A stretch of 64,000 bases of DNA from DATBLE01 sp963808815 (GTDB lineage: Bacteria > Actinomycetota > Thermoleophilia > Gaiellales > Gaiellaceae), in assembly GCA_963808815.1 (NCBI GenBank), contig CAWEGI010000001.1:1-64000 (forward strand). Direction: 5' to 3'. Made by a program: the position numbers and the translations under genes. Shown here piece by piece: positions 25,572 through 38,872 of the stretch; position 1 is the stretch's first letter; the number at the start of each line of letters is the position of its first letter. The notes under the pieces were generated by a model. That model did no database searches. It had not been told where the DNA came from and was given only the letters and a program-made list of their open reading frames with translations.

Positions 25572-27237
25572 CTAGAGTCGACGAATGGCACCGTTGCTCA
25601 GCTCGAGCAGCTCGTCGGCGAGCTCGAGCCCCTCGGGCCGGTGGGTGATCAACAGAACGGCGGCGTCGCCCGCCGCGGCGAAGACGTCCTGGATGAGCGC
25701 ACGCGCGGCCGCCGGGTCGAGGTGGGCCGTCGGCTCGTCGAGCACGAGCAGCGCCGGGCGTACGAGGAGCGCACGGGCGACGCAGACGCGCTGGCGCTGG
25801 CCTCCCGACAGCGCCCGCCCCTGCTCACCGACGAGGGTATCGAGCCCATCCGGAAGCGCTCGAGCCCAGTCCCAGGAGGCCGACCAGCCGCAGCACGCGG
25901 TCGAGCTCCTCGTCGCTCGCCTCGGGGCACCCGAGCTTCACGTTGTCCCGGATGCTCGCGGAGAACAGGTGCCCGTCCTGCCCGGCCACCGCGATCGTCC
26001 TGCGGACGTCCTCCTGGCGCAGCTCACGGATGTCGCGACCGCCGATCGTCACCCGCCCCTGCTCGGGGTCGAGGAACCGCAGCAGGAGGTTCGTCACGGT
26101 CGTCTTCCCGGCCCCGCTCTCGCCGACGAGGGCGACGCGGCAGCCCGGCTCGAGCCGCAAGGACGCTCCCGCCAGTACCGGCGGGTCATGCGGCCCGTAG
26201 CGCGCGCGGACGTCCTCCAGGCAGACGGCGACCGGGCCCTCCGGCAGCGGAGCGGGCAGGTCGGGATCGGCGATCCGCGGCCGGCGGTCGACCAGTTCGA
26301 GCACGCGCTCCCCGGCGGCGACCGTCGCGCCCAGGTCGCGGACCGCGCCGGCGAGGGGCTGGACGGCGTCGAAGGAGGCCAGCGCGAGCAGCGCCAGCAT
26401 CGCGATCAGCACCCGGTCGAGCCGCCCGTCCGCGTGTGCCTCGACGGACACCCAGAGGACGCCGGCCACGGTGGCGCCGGCGGTGCAGAGCTGGAGGCCG
26501 TCGCCGATGCCGGCGGCGAGCGCGTCGCGTCGGCCGATGCGTACGAGCAGGCGGTCGGCTGCGCGCACGCGCGCGAGCCGGTCGCGCTCCTGCGCCGTAG
26601 ACGACCAGCTCCGGCGCCGCCTGCAGCAGCTCGACCAGCTCGGCCGCCAGCCGGCCGCGGGCGACGGCCTGCCGCTCGGCCGCCCACCTCGCCAGCCGGC
26701 CGGAAACCACGGGCACCGCGATGCCGGCCAGCGAGGAGGCCGCACGCGAGCACGAGCGCCGCAGCGGGCAGGAACGCCGCGGTGACGCCCACGCACACGG
26801 CCCCCGAGACGGCTGCGACGAGCAGCGGGTGGAAGCCGCGCAGGTGGAGGTTCTGGAGCGAGTCGACGTCGGCGACCAGGCGGGAGAGCAGGTCGCCCCG
26901 CCGGTACCCCTCGAGCTCGGCCGGCGCCAGCGGCTCGATCCGCTCGTAGGTGCCGACGCGCACGCGCGCGAGCACGCGGAAGGCGAGGTCGTGCGAGACG
27001 AGCCGCTCGAGGTAGCGGGCCAGCGGACGGGCGAGACCGAAGAAGCGAACGGCGACGATCGCGACCGTCAACGACAGGATCGGGGGCTGTTCGGCGGCCC
27101 TGCGAGATCAGGTAGCCCGCGGTCGCCATCAGCCCGGCGCCGAAGACGACCGTCGCGGCGCCGAGCAGCACCGAGAGGGCCACACGCGAACGCGGTACGT
27201 CCGTCAGCGCGACGAGACGCCGGAACGTGGCTGTCAT
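25572..27237 (-). CDS. cydC: ABC exporter CydC (four frameshifts)
   Basis: Second half of the heterodimeric CydDC ABC exporter, which moves thiols or heme-related molecules for cytochrome bd assembly. ATG 27237 overlaps the cydD stop as ATGA. The N-terminus TATFRRLVALTDVPRSR and MATAGYLIS is typical. The NBD shows GESGAGKTT (Walker A), LSGGQRQRV (signature) and LLVLDEPTAHLD (Walker B). The frame shifts near 27105, 26725, 26600 and 25868; read across these breaks every part of the protein is present, so the gene is probably intact in the cell. Confidence 0.8.
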
Positions 27238-28833
27238 GCCGCCACCTCTTGCGCGAGCTCGACGGCGCGGCCCGCCTCGAGGCGGACGACCCGGTCGGCA
27301 TGCCGGACGAGCTCCGGCCGGTGCGCGATCACGAGCACCGTGCGCCCGGGGCGGTGCCGCTCGATCGCCTCGGCGACGATCTCGGCGCTCTCGTCGTCGA
27401 GGTCGGCGGTCGGCTCGTCGAGCACCACCAAAGAGGCCGAGCGCAGAAACGCCCTCGCCAGGGCGATCCGGCGGCGCTCGCCGGCCGACAGCGGCCGGCC
27501 GCCGTCGCCGATCGCGGTTCGGTAGCCGTCCGGCAGCCGTCGCACGAAGGCATCCGCGCCGGCGAGCTCCGCTGCCTCGCGCACGCGTTCGTCCGAGGCC
27601 GAGGGGTCGGCGAGCCGGATGTTGTCGGCGACGGTTCCCCGGACGATCGCCGGCCGCTGGGGGACCCAGGCGAGGTGCTCGCGCCAGCTCTCCGCGCGAC
27701 AGCCGGCGAGATCGACACCGCCGACCGTGATCCTCCCGCTCTGCGGCTCGGCCAGCCGCAGCAACAGGTCGGCGACGGTGCTCTTCCCCGCGCCGCTCGC
27801 GCCGACGAGCGCCACCACTTCTCCCGGCCGCAGCTCGAGCTCGAAACCGTCGAGCACCGGCTCGGAGCGTCCCGGGTAGCTGAACGAGACGCGCTCGAAC
27901 CGCACGACCTCGACCGCCGGGTCGGGAGCTGCGAGCGTTCCCTCGTCGCGCACGGCAGGCGGCGCCTCCAGCAGCCCGAGGATTCGGTCGGCGACCGCGA
28001 GCCCATCTGCGCTCGCGTGGTACTGGGCGCCCGAGCCGCCGCAGCGGAAGGTACAGCTCGGGGGCGAGCACGAGGACGGTGAGGCCCGCCTGCAGGCCGA
28101 GCCCGCCGCCCACCAGGCGGACGCCGACCGTCACCGCGACCAGGGCCACGCCCAGGGTCGCGGCCAGCTCGAGGACGGAGCCGGACAGGAAGGCGACCCG
28201 GAGCGTCCCCATCGTCGCCCGCCGATAGCGCTCGCCGACGTCTGCGAGCGTCGCCGCCTCTCCCCTGGCCCGGTTGAACGCCCGCAGCGTGGGCAGCCCG
28301 CGCACCACGTCGAGGAAGTGGGTCGACAGGAGGCGCAGGGCGAGCCACCGCTCCCGGGTTCGCTCCTCCGTGTAGCGCCCGATCAGCCACATGAACACCG
28401 GGACGAGCGGGAGCGTGGCGAGCATCACCAGCGCCGAGCGAAGGTCGATCGCGGCCACGAACACCAGGACGGCCACGGGAACGACGCAGGCGAGCACCAG
28501 CTGCGGCAGGTACCTGGCGAAGTAGGCCTCGAGGCCGTCGACGCCCTGCACGGCGGCCGCGACGATCTCCCCCTCCTCGGCGCCGTCCGCCGACCTCGGC
28601 TGGCCGCGGAGGCGCTCCTCGACGAGGTCCACCCGAAGCTCGGAGAGCACCGCGTGGGCCGCGCGGCGGCCGGTGACCTCGAACGACCAGGCGAGCGCGC
28701 CGCGGGCGGCGAAGGCGAGCGCGAGCAGGAGCACGTCGGTCCACAGGGCCGCCGGCGGCGAGCCGTGGAAGGCTCCGGCCACGATCCTCGCCAGCAGGAA
28801 CGCCTGCAGCAGCACGACGAAAGCGGTGGCCAC
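27234..28833 (-). CDS. cydD: ABC exporter CydD (frameshifted)
   Basis: First half of the CydDC exporter. It has six membrane helices with the usual LARYLPQLVLACVVPVAVLVFV-type block, then an NBD with GASGAGKST (Walker A), LSAGERRRI (signature) and VVLDEPTADLD (Walker B). One extra base near 28033 splits the protein after ELYLPLRRLG; the other frame resumes AQYHASADGLAVADRIL. GTG 28833 starts the frame, but coding (SQLLARASAARRLL) extends to about 28905 without a start codon, so a 5' indel or earlier start is likely. It follows cydB by less than 90 bp. Confidence 0.8.
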
Positions 28834-28918
28834 GCCGGCGGCGACGTCCAGAGCCAGCAGCCGCCGCGCAGCGCTCGCGCGCGCGAGCAGCTGTGAGTCG
28901 AGGCGCGCACGCTACGGC

Positions 28919-29974
28919 CTAGGCCGTGGACTCGACGCCCGGCGGATCCGGCGTCGGAGGGCCCGGTTCGGGCTCGTCGCCGCCGAGCCGTTGCCGGAAC
29001 ACGTGATAGGTCCAGCCCTGGTAGACGAGGATCACCGGGAGAACGATCGCGACGACGATCGAGATCACCTTCAGCGTGTAGTGCGCGGACGCAGCGCCGG
29101 AGACGGTGAGGCTGTTCGCAAAGTCCGGGCTCGAGACCATCACGCGCGGATACAGGCTCGTGAACAGGGTCGCCACGAGCAGGACGGCCCCGAGCGCCGT
29201 GGCGGCGAAGGCGAGCCCGCTCCGTCTCCGATAGACGAAGACCACCGCGAGGACGAGGGCGCCGGCGCCCAGTGCGGCCGGCAGGACCGGCGGGAAGACG
29301 TCCTTGTCGTTCCGGTCGACGGCGACCGCAACCGTCCACGCGAGGAAGCCGCTTCCGACCAGCACGGCGGCGACGGACAAGACCCGCGCCGCGCGGGCGG
29401 CACGGTCGCAGAGCTCGCCGCGCGTCCTGATCGTCAGGTAGGTGGCTCCGTGGAAGGCGAACACGAGCACGACCGTGACACCGGCCAGCACCGAATAGCC
29501 GGTGAACAGGTCGGCGAAAGTACCGGCGAAGTCGCCCTTCGAGTCGAGCGGGACCCCGTGGAGCAGGCTCGCGAGCGCGATGCCCCAGATCAGCGACGCC
29601 CCGACACTGCCGATGGCGTTCGCCCACGTCCAGACCCGGCGCCACGCCGGGCTCTCGCTCTTCTCGCGCCACTCGAACGAGAGCACGCGGACGATCAGCA
29701 GGACGAGGAGCAGCAGCAGGGCGATGTAGAAGCCCGAGAACATGGTCGCGTACCAGGCCGGGAACGCGGCAAAGGTCGCCCCGCCTGCGATCACGAGCCA
29801 CACCTCGTTGCCGTCCCAGACCGGTCCGATCGTCTCGAACATCGTCGACCGCTGCCGCTCGTTCCGTGGCAGGAACGGAAGCAGCATGCCCACGCCGAAG
29901 TCGAAGCCCTCGAGCAGGAAGTAGCCGCCCCAGAGGACAGCGATCAGGACGAACCAGAGGGTCTGGAGATCCAT
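28919..29974 (-). CDS. cydB: cytochrome bd ubiquinol oxidase subunit II
   Basis: A 351-residue intact membrane protein with the CydB signatures LLEGFDFGVGMLLPF near the start and GPVWDGNEVWL, and nine or so helices. With CydA it forms the high-affinity terminal oxidase that reduces oxygen to water using quinol, without proton pumping. It starts 10 bp after the cydA stop. The C-terminal tail is Pro/Glu/Gly rich. Confidence 0.92.
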   Translation of the reverse strand: MDLQTLWFVLIAVLWGGYFLLEGFDFGVGMLLPFLPRNERQRSTMFETIGPVWDGNEVWLVIAGGATFAAFPAWYATMFSGFYIALLLLLVLLIVRVLSFEWREKSESPAWRRVWTWANAIGSVGASLIWGIALASLLHGVPLDSKGDFAGTFADLFTGYSVLAGVTVVLVFAFHGATYLTIRTRGELCDRAARAARVLSVAAVLVGSGFLAWTVAVAVDRNDKDVFPPVLPAALGAGALVLAVVFVYRRRSGLAFAATALGAVLLVATLFTSLYPRVMVSSPDFANSLTVSGAASAHYTLKVISIVVAIVLPVILVYQGWTYHVFRQRLGGDEPEPGPPTPDPPGVESTA

Positions 29975-29984
29975 CGCCTCGCTC

Positions 29985-31389
29985 CTACGCCGCCGGCTCC
30001 GGGGCGGCCGCCGGTGCCGGCGGGGCCTCCGGCGCAGCGCCCAGGTCGCGCCCTCCGAACCTGCGCATCAGCCAGACGTCGACGACGAGGAGCAGCACGT
30101 AGAGCGCGACGAACACCGACAGGCTGATCGCGAGCCAGGTCGGTGCTGACGCTGGGCGAGTTGGCGTCGGAGGTCTTGAGCAGGCCCTGCACGATCCACG
30201 GCTGCCGGCCCATCTCGGTCAGGATCCAACCCGCCGTCGCGGCGATGTACGGAAACGCGATCGCGACGATCGCCGTCCGGTGGAACCAGCGCGCCCGCTC
30301 GAGCTTCTGCTTCCAGTACAGCCAGGCGCCGACGGCGGCCACGAGGAGCATCAGCATCCCCATGTAGGCCATCACCCGCATCGACCAGTAGATCACGCGC
30401 ACGTTCGGCATGTAGTTGCCGCGGCCGTACTCGCGCTGCTCCTGCTTCTGGAGCTGGTTGAGACCCTGCACCTGGCCGTCGAACGAACCGGTGGCCATGT
30501 ACGAGAGGAGCCGCGGGACAGTGATCGAGAAGCTGGGGGTTTGATCGTCCTTGGTGAACCCGCCGATCTGGAAGAGCGAGAAACCGCACGGCTGGCAGGT
30601 GTTCCACTGTGCCTCGGAGGCGGCGATCTTCATGCTCTGCGCGCTCGTCACGGCCGCGCCGAAGCGATTGCCGACGACGAGCTGGAGGAGCGTGACCGGC
30701 ACCGCCACGATCAGCGCCAGCTTCGCCGCCTTGAGGAAGAGATCGACGTCCTGGCGGCGCAGGAACTGCCAGCAGCAGATCCCCAGCATGACGATCGACC
30801 CGAAGATCAGGCCGGCGAGCATCGTGTGCACGTACGCGCGGAGCGCGAACCCGTTGGACAGGAGCGCCCAGACGCTGGTGAGCTGCGCCTCCCCGTTCAC
30901 GAGCTTGTAGCCGACCGGGTGCTGCATCCACGAGTTCGCGACGAGGATGAAATACCCCGACATCCACGTCCCGAGCACGGCCACCCAGAGCGTGGCGAGA
31001 TGCAGGCGCGGCGATAGCCGATCCCAGCCGAAGATCCAGAGCCCGAGGAACGTCGCCTCGAGCATGAACGCCGCGAGACCCTCGATCGCGAGCGGTGCGC
31101 CGAAGACGTTGCCGACGAACTTCGAGTACACCGACCAGTTCATCCCGAACTCGAACTCCTGCACGAGCCCGGTCGCGACCCCGATCGCGAAGTTGATCAG
31201 GAACAGCGTCCCGAAGAACTTCGTCAGCCGCAGCCAGCGCTCGTCCCGCGTCCGGTGCCACATGGTCTGCATGACCGCGACGAGCGGCCCGAGCCCGAGG
31301 GTGAGCGGGACGAACAGGAAGTGGTAGATCGAGGTGGTCGCGAACTGGACGCGAGCCAGGTTGACCGTCGTATCGGCGAGGACGCCCAT
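29985..31389 (-). CDS. cydA: cytochrome bd ubiquinol oxidase subunit I (one frameshift)
   Basis: About 467 residues. Heme ligand regions are visible: IYHFLFVPLTLG (His near residue 23), RAYVHTMLAG, and TEMGRQPW. The quinol-binding Q loop starts QGLNQLQKQEQ and is short. One base is lost or gained near 30145, after NSPSVST; the second frame supplies the last helix (AISLSVFVALYVLLLVVDVW) and a Pro/Ala-rich tail ending at 29985. The gene begins five bases behind the GMC oxidoreductase stop. Confidence 0.9.
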
Positions 31390-31393
31390 CCCT

Positions 31394-32978
31394 CTACGCC
31401 GAGACCCGCGCCTCCGTCTTCGCTCCGAGCCGTTCGAGCAGGTGGTCGCCGACCCGCAGCGCGTTCGCCATCGCGGTCAGCGCCGGGTTCACCGCGCCGA
31501 TGCTCGGGAAGAAGCTCGTGTCGACGCACGTACAGGTTGTCGAGCTCGTGGGCCTTGCAGTCGGCGTCGAGCACCGAGGCCGCCGGGTCGGTTCCGAACC
31601 TGCACGTTCCCGCCTGATGGGCGCAGCCGGCGATCGGGATGTCGTTCTTCATGTACGCGAACCGGTGGATCAGGTGGTCCGGGTTCATGTCCAGCTTGCC
31701 GAGGATCGACTTGAACTTTCGCGTAGAGCCGCTTCTTCGTCTCGGCATTCGTCTCCGTCGTAGGCGAGCGCGATGTTCCCGTCGCGATCGACGCTCACCC
31801 GGTTGTCGGGCCGCGGCAGGTCCTCGGTCGAGAGCCAGAAGTCGATCGCGTGCTTGGCCATGCGCTCGAGCGTCCACTCGGGCGCGAGCTTCGTCTCCCC
31901 GGGTTGCTCGCCGCGGAACATCGGCGGCCGTCGACTTGCCGACCATCTGGACGTTCCCGAGCGGGTAGTCGAAGTCGTCGGCGCCGAAGTAGAAGTCGTT
32001 CAGCCCGAGCGTCTTCTGGTAGGCGGTCGGGTTCTCCTCGCGCGAGAGGGCGAGCACGGCGGTCGAGTCGTGGAACATGTAGTTGCGGCCGACCTGATCC
32101 GAGCCGTTCGCGAGACCATTCGGGTGCTTGTCGTTCGCGGAGAGGAGCAGGATCTTCGCCGAGTTGGCCGCGCCGCCGACAGCGACGACCACGTCGGCCG
32201 AGTAGCGCTCCTCCGACCCGTCGTGCTCGACCACGACCTCGGTGACCGCGGTGCCCGCGTCGTCGGTGTCGAGCCTGACCACCTTCCGGTTCGTCAGCAG
32301 GGTGACGTTGGCGTGCTCGAGCGCCGGACGCACGCCGAGCACCTCGGCGTCCGACTTCGCGTGGACGAGGCAGGGGAAGCCGTCGCACGTGGCACAACGA
32401 ATGCACGTGCTGAACGGTGGGTTGGACTCGTCGAGCATGATCCCGCACGGCGCGTGGAACGGGTGGTAGCCGGCGGCCTCGAGCTGGTCGGCGAGCTGCT
32501 CGATCCGTGGCTCGTGCGACACGGCGGGATGCGGGTAGGGGGCGCTCGCCGGCGGTTCGGTCGGGTCCTCGCCGCGCGCGCCGTGCACCTCGTAGTGCTG
32601 CTCCGCGAGCGTGTAGTACGGCTCGAACTCGTCGTAGGACACCGGCCAGGCGGGTGAGATGCCGTCGTGGTGGTGGAGCTCGCCGAAGTCCTCTTTGCGC
32701 AGCCGGTAGAGCGCGGCGCCGTAGAGCTTCGTCGCCCCGCCGACGAAGTAGTGGACGCTGCGGCTGGAACGGCCTTCCCCTTCTCGTCGTACCAGGTGTC
32801 GGGCGAGACGTAGCGGTTGTCGACGAACACGTGCTGGTCCGACCAGTTCTCGGGCTCGCGCCGTGAGCCAGTCGCCGCGCTCGAGCAGCAGGATCCGCTT
32901 CCCGGACGGCGCGAGGTGCCGCGCGAGCGTGCCGCCGCCGGCGCCGGTTCCGATGATGATCACGTCGTAGCTGTCCAT
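31394..32978 (-). CDS. GMC-family FAD oxidoreductase (several frameshifts)
   Basis: A flavoprotein of about 530 residues, of the glucose-methanol-choline oxidoreductase family. The FAD site is IIIGTGAGGGTLARHLA, followed by LLLERGDWL and then VHYFVGGATKLYGAALYR. The C-terminal catalytic region includes HQAGTCRFGTDPAASVLD, and the true end is NPALTAMANALRVGDHLLERLG. Breaks fall near 32868, 32770, 31925, 31745 and 31530. ATG 32978 follows GAGGAGG. It heads the cyd operon; similar enzymes pass electrons from sugars or polyols to the respiratory chain. Confidence 0.85.
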
Positions 32979-32988
32979 TGCGTCCTCC

Positions 32989-33126
32989 TCAGGGAGTCAC
33001 CGGTGCAGTGACGGCCGCCGGTTGCTCGGTCGCGGTGAGCGGTTTCGTGATGTCTTCGAGCGACTTCCCCTCGGCGTTGATGCCGAAGACCGGGCCAGGG
33101 ATCGTCGACCGGATCGCCTTCTGCAG
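32989..33126 (-). other. unexplained reading frame ahead of the GMC gene
   Basis: A 45-codon leftward frame (IRSTIPGPVFGINAEGKSLED, then a Thr/Pro/Ala-rich end), closed by a TGA overlapping the GMC ribosome site. It has no ordinary start codon (CTG 33126 at best). It may be the end of a broken small subunit gene or leader. Not identified. Confidence 0.25.
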
Positions 33127-33176
33127 CTACGGCGGTCGTGCTCAGGGGAAACTCCTGTCTTTGCCGCCGCTCGCGA

Positions 33177-35070
<1,894 letters not shown>

Positions 35071-35074
<4 letters not shown>

Positions 35075-36468
35075 GACACGATCCAGGGCCCGTACCAGCG
35101 TCCTTGGCCCGCGACCAGCTCATTCGCGGCCTCGGGGCCCCAGGAGCCGGGGGCATAGCTGTGGACGGGCGGCGGATTGTCGAGCAGGGGCTGCATGACC
35201 CGCCACGTCTCCTCGACGCCGTCCTGCCGGGTGAAGCGGGAGCTGTCGCCGACCAGCGCCGCGTGGAGCAGCACCTCGTACGGGGTCGGGCCCTCCCCGC
35301 CCTGCTCCGCGAACTCCATGTCGAGCTCGACCGGCTTCTCGCCGGGGGCGTCGGCCCGATGCGCCTCGACGATCAGCCTGATCCCGGGCGAGGGGTCGAG
35401 CTTCACCACCAGCTGGTTCGGCTCCAGTGCCCGGTCGAGCATGCGGAAGCCGAGGTTGGGCGGGTGCTTGAAGACGATGCGCAGCTCGGTCTGGGTGACC
35501 GGCAGCCGCTTGCCCGTGCGGATGAAGAACGGGACGCCTGCCCAGCGCCAGTTCTCGATCTCGAGCCGGAGGGCCGCGTACGTCTCCGTCGTCGAGTCCG
35601 GCGCGACGCCGTCGATGGAGAGGTACCCGTCGTACTGGCCACGCACGTAGTGGGCCGGGTCGGCCTCGACCACGGCCTTGAAGAGGGCGACCTGGGCGTC
35701 CTTGATCGTCTCGGGCTCGCCGCGGGCCGGCGGATCCATCGCGCAGGCGGCGACGACCTGCATCAGGTGGTTGACGACGACGTCGCGCAACGCGCCGACC
35801 GGGTCGTAGAAGTGGCCGCGATCCTCGACGCCGAAGTCCTCCGCCATCGTGATCTCCACCGCGGCGACGTAGTTCCTGCTCCAGAGCGGCTCGAGCATCG
35901 TGTTCGCGAAGCGGAGGTGGATGATCTCCTCGAGCCCCAGCTTTCCGAGGTAGTGGTCGATGCGGTAGAGCTGCGACTCGTCGATCGACTCGTGCAGCTC
36001 CGCGGCGAGCGCGCGCGCCGACTCGCGGTCGTGCCCGAACGGCTTCTCCACCACCACGCGGGCGTTCTTCGTCAGCCCCGCGTCCGCGAGCCCCTTGACC
36101 ACCCGGCCGAAGAGGAACGGCGGGATCTCCAGGTAGAAGACGGGCTGCTCGGCGTCCGGGATCGCCTTGGCGACGCGCTCGTACGTCGCCGCTTCGGAGA
36201 AGTCGCCCGAGACGTAGGAGAAGCGGGCGGCCAGCCGCTTGAACACGTCCTCGTCGAGCGGCTCCCCGGTGCCGACGATCGACTCCCGTGCGCGCTCGAC
36301 GAGCTGGTCGACAGTCCAGTCGTCGACCGCCACGCCCACGATCGGGCAGTCGAGCAGGCCGCGCCGCTCGAGCCGGTACAGCGACCGGAACGTCATCACC
36401 TTCGCCAGGTCGCCCGTGATCCCGAAGACGACGAAGACATCGGCCGCCTGCTGTCCGCCGGTGCTCAT
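35071..36468 (-). CDS. zwf: glucose-6-phosphate 1-dehydrogenase
   Basis: A 465-residue intact enzyme that oxidises glucose 6-phosphate with NADP, the entry step of the pentose phosphate pathway. The dinucleotide site is FGITGDLAKV near residue 13, and the active site is RIDHYLGK. ATG 36468 follows GGGAG; the open frame extends 47 codons upstream without support. It is the first gene of a two-gene unit with the GH15 enzyme, so glucose release and oxidation are expressed together. Divergent from NADH dehydrogenase. Confidence 0.93.
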
Positions 36469-36659
36469 ACGGCACTCCCTCCCGAGGGGCGTTGTTTGCG
36501 GGCGCCGCGCCTGCAGCACGCCCGACCTGGGTGAGCGGAGATTACTGAAGCCCGGGCCGACGTCAAGTGATCCGTGCCGCCCGCGCGGGGGCCTGGCTCC
36601 GTCCCGCAAGCTCGGCGTCTCCTCCCTCTCCCCACAGATATGTAAATCTCGGCATTGCG

Positions 36660-37949
36660 ATGGGGAGTGATCGCACAGACGGCGCTCCGCGGCCGCGCGT
36701 CGTGATCCTGGGCGGAGGCTTCGCCGGCGTCGGCGCGGCCAGGAAGCTGAAGGACGCCGACGTGGACGTCGTCGTCGTCGACAAGCACAACTACCACACG
36801 TTCCAGCCGCTGCTGTACCAGGTCGCGACCGACCTGCTCGAGCGAACGGCCGTCGGACATCCGCTCCGCGATCTCTTCCACGACCAGCCGAACGCCGCCG
36901 TGCACGAGGCGACCGTGACCGCCGTCGATCTCGAGAAGAAGGAGGTCAGCTTCGCGGAGATGGCGCCGCTGACCTACGACTACCTCGTGGTCGCGCTCGG
37001 CGCCCAGGTCAACTTCTTCGGCACCCCCGGGGCCGCCGAGCATGCGTTCCCGATGTACACCCTCTCCGATGCGGTCCGCCTCAAGGAGCACGTCCTCGAC
37101 CGCTGGGAGGCGGCCGACAGGGACCCGGCAGTCATCGACGACGGCGCGCTGAACGTCGTCGTCGTGGGCGGCGGCCCGACCGGTGTCGAGACCGCCGGAG
37201 CGATGGCCGAGCTCTATCGCAACGGCTTCTCCAAGGACTACCCGGCGATTCCACAGGAGCACGCGCGCCTGATCCTCGTCGAGGCCGGGCCGACGCTGTT
37301 CGCGATGTTCAAGCAGAACCTGCGCGACTACACGGCCAAGGCGCTCGAGAAGCGCGACGTCGAGGTGGTGGTGGGCGAGATCGTCTCCTCCGTCGAGCCC
37401 ACGCGGGTGACGCTGAAGTCGGGGAAGGTGCTGAACGCGCACACGCTCGTCTGGGGTGCGGGCCTTCAGGCCAATCCGATCGCGGACGCGCTCGGCGTCG
37501 ATCTGGAGAAGGGGCACCGTGTCGCGGTCGGGCCGGACCTCGCGATTCCCGGCCATCCCGAGGTGTTCGCCGTAGGTGACGTCGCCTGGATCACCGACAC
37601 CGGGACGGACGAGGTCCTGCCGCAACTGGGCTCGGTCGCCCTGCAAGCGGGGGAGCAGGCAGGCGAGAACGTCGCGCGGATCGTCGCCGGTAAACCCACG
37701 GAGCCGTTCGTCTTCAAGGACAAGGGCACGATGGCGACGATCGGCCGGGGCGCAGCGGTGGTCCAGTTCCGCCGCGGTCGCACGCTGAAGGGCAAGTCCG
37801 CGTCTCTGGCCTGGGGTGCGGTGCACCTCGCGCTGCTCTCGACCGGCGAGGATCGAGCGAAGGCATTGATCGACTGGACGTGGGCGGGCTTCAGCCACGA
37901 CCGGCCGGCCCGGATCACCGTGCGAACCGACGAGCGTGACGCCGGATAG
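36660..37949 (+). CDS. ndh: type II NADH dehydrogenase
   Basis: A 429-residue flavoprotein with two Rossmann motifs: VVILGGGFAGVGAARKL for FAD and VVVVGGGPTGVETAGAMAEL for NADH, plus the AVGDVAWI FAD motif. It passes electrons from NADH to quinone at the membrane face without pumping protons. This fits the cytochrome bd oxidase genes some 5 kb away. An AT-rich TATGTAAAT lies 15-21 bases ahead of ATG 36660 and may be the -10 element. The epimerase gene overlaps its end by 14 bp. Confidence 0.9.
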   Translation: MGSDRTDGAPRPRVVILGGGFAGVGAARKLKDADVDVVVVDKHNYHTFQPLLYQVATDLLERTAVGHPLRDLFHDQPNAAVHEATVTAVDLEKKEVSFAEMAPLTYDYLVVALGAQVNFFGTPGAAEHAFPMYTLSDAVRLKEHVLDRWEAADRDPAVIDDGALNVVVVGGGPTGVETAGAMAELYRNGFSKDYPAIPQEHARLILVEAGPTLFAMFKQNLRDYTAKALEKRDVEVVVGEIVSSVEPTRVTLKSGKVLNAHTLVWGAGLQANPIADALGVDLEKGHRVAVGPDLAIPGHPEVFAVGDVAWITDTGTDEVLPQLGSVALQAGEQAGENVARIVAGKPTEPFVFKDKGTMATIGRGAAVVQFRRGRTLKGKSASLAWGAVHLALLSTGEDRAKALIDWTWAGFSHDRPARITVRTDERDAG

Positions 37950-38863
37950 GGTCGGGGTCGCCCCTTCCGGCGACCAGTTCGAGATCACCTTCGGAAGCCA
38001 GCGGGCGGTGATCGTCGAGGTCGGGGGCGGGATCCGCACGTACTCGGCCGACGGGCACGAGGTCCTCGACGGCTACGGACTCGAAGAACGCTGCCCCTCG
38101 GGTCGAGGCCAGGTCCTCATCCCGTGGCCGAATCGCATCCAGGACGGAAGCTACGAGTTCGAGGGCCACCGTCACCAGCTCCCGCTCACCGAGCCCACGC
38201 TTGGCAACGCGATCCACGGCCTGTCGCGCTGGGAGGCCTGGCGGGCCGCAGAGCGCGAACCGAGTCGAGTGGTCATGGAGCACACCATCCACGCGCAGCC
38301 CGGCTATCCATTCACTCTCGCGCTTCGGGTCGACTACTCGCTCGCCGACGACGGCCTGTCCGTTTCGACGACGGCGACCAACATCGGTGCAGACGCCTGT
38401 CCCTACGGGGCCGGGGCGCACCCCTACCTCACCCTGGGGACACCAGACCGTCGACCGGCTCGTGCTGCAGGCACCAGGCCGCCGGGTGCTGGTGCACGAC
38501 GAGCGAGATCTCCCGGTCGGTTCGGAGCAGGTCGACGGCACGGAGTTCGACTTCCGGGAGGCACGGTCGATCGGAACGACGAAGCTCGACAACGCCTTCA
38601 CCGACCTCGAGCGAGGCGCGGACGGCCGCGCGCGCGTGACCCTCCACGATCCCGATGCCGGGCGCACCGTCACCCTCTCGGTCGACGAGCACTACGGCTA
38701 CCTCATGCTCTTCACCGGCGACCCGCTGCCCGACGTGAACCGGCGCGCCCTCGCCGTCGAGCCGATGACCTGCCCTCCGAACGCCTTCCGCACAGGGGAC
38801 TCCGTCATCCGCCTCGCTCCGGGCGACTCGGTCACCGGTGTCTGGGCGATCGCAGCCCGTTGA
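37936..38863 (+). CDS. aldose 1-epimerase (one frameshift)
   Basis: About 308 residues, galactose-mutarotase fold: QVLIPWPNRIQDGSYEFEG (substrate arginine region), GNAIHGLSRWEAW (catalytic His region), GAGAHPYLTLG, and near the end EPMTCPPNAF. These blocks define the aldose epimerase family that interconverts alpha and beta anomers of hexoses. A one-base slip near 38445, after YLTLGTP, separates the last 140 residues. It starts with GTG inside the ndh end. The catalytic glutamate is in the VEPMTCP block. Confidence 0.85.
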
Positions 38864-38872
38864 GATGCGCAG

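Noticed and set aside
25825..28833. A single 1002-codon CydD-CydC fusion frame
   Set aside because: The frame drifts out of register at 28033 and elsewhere. cydD and cydC have their own stop and start overlapping as ATGA at 27234-27237.
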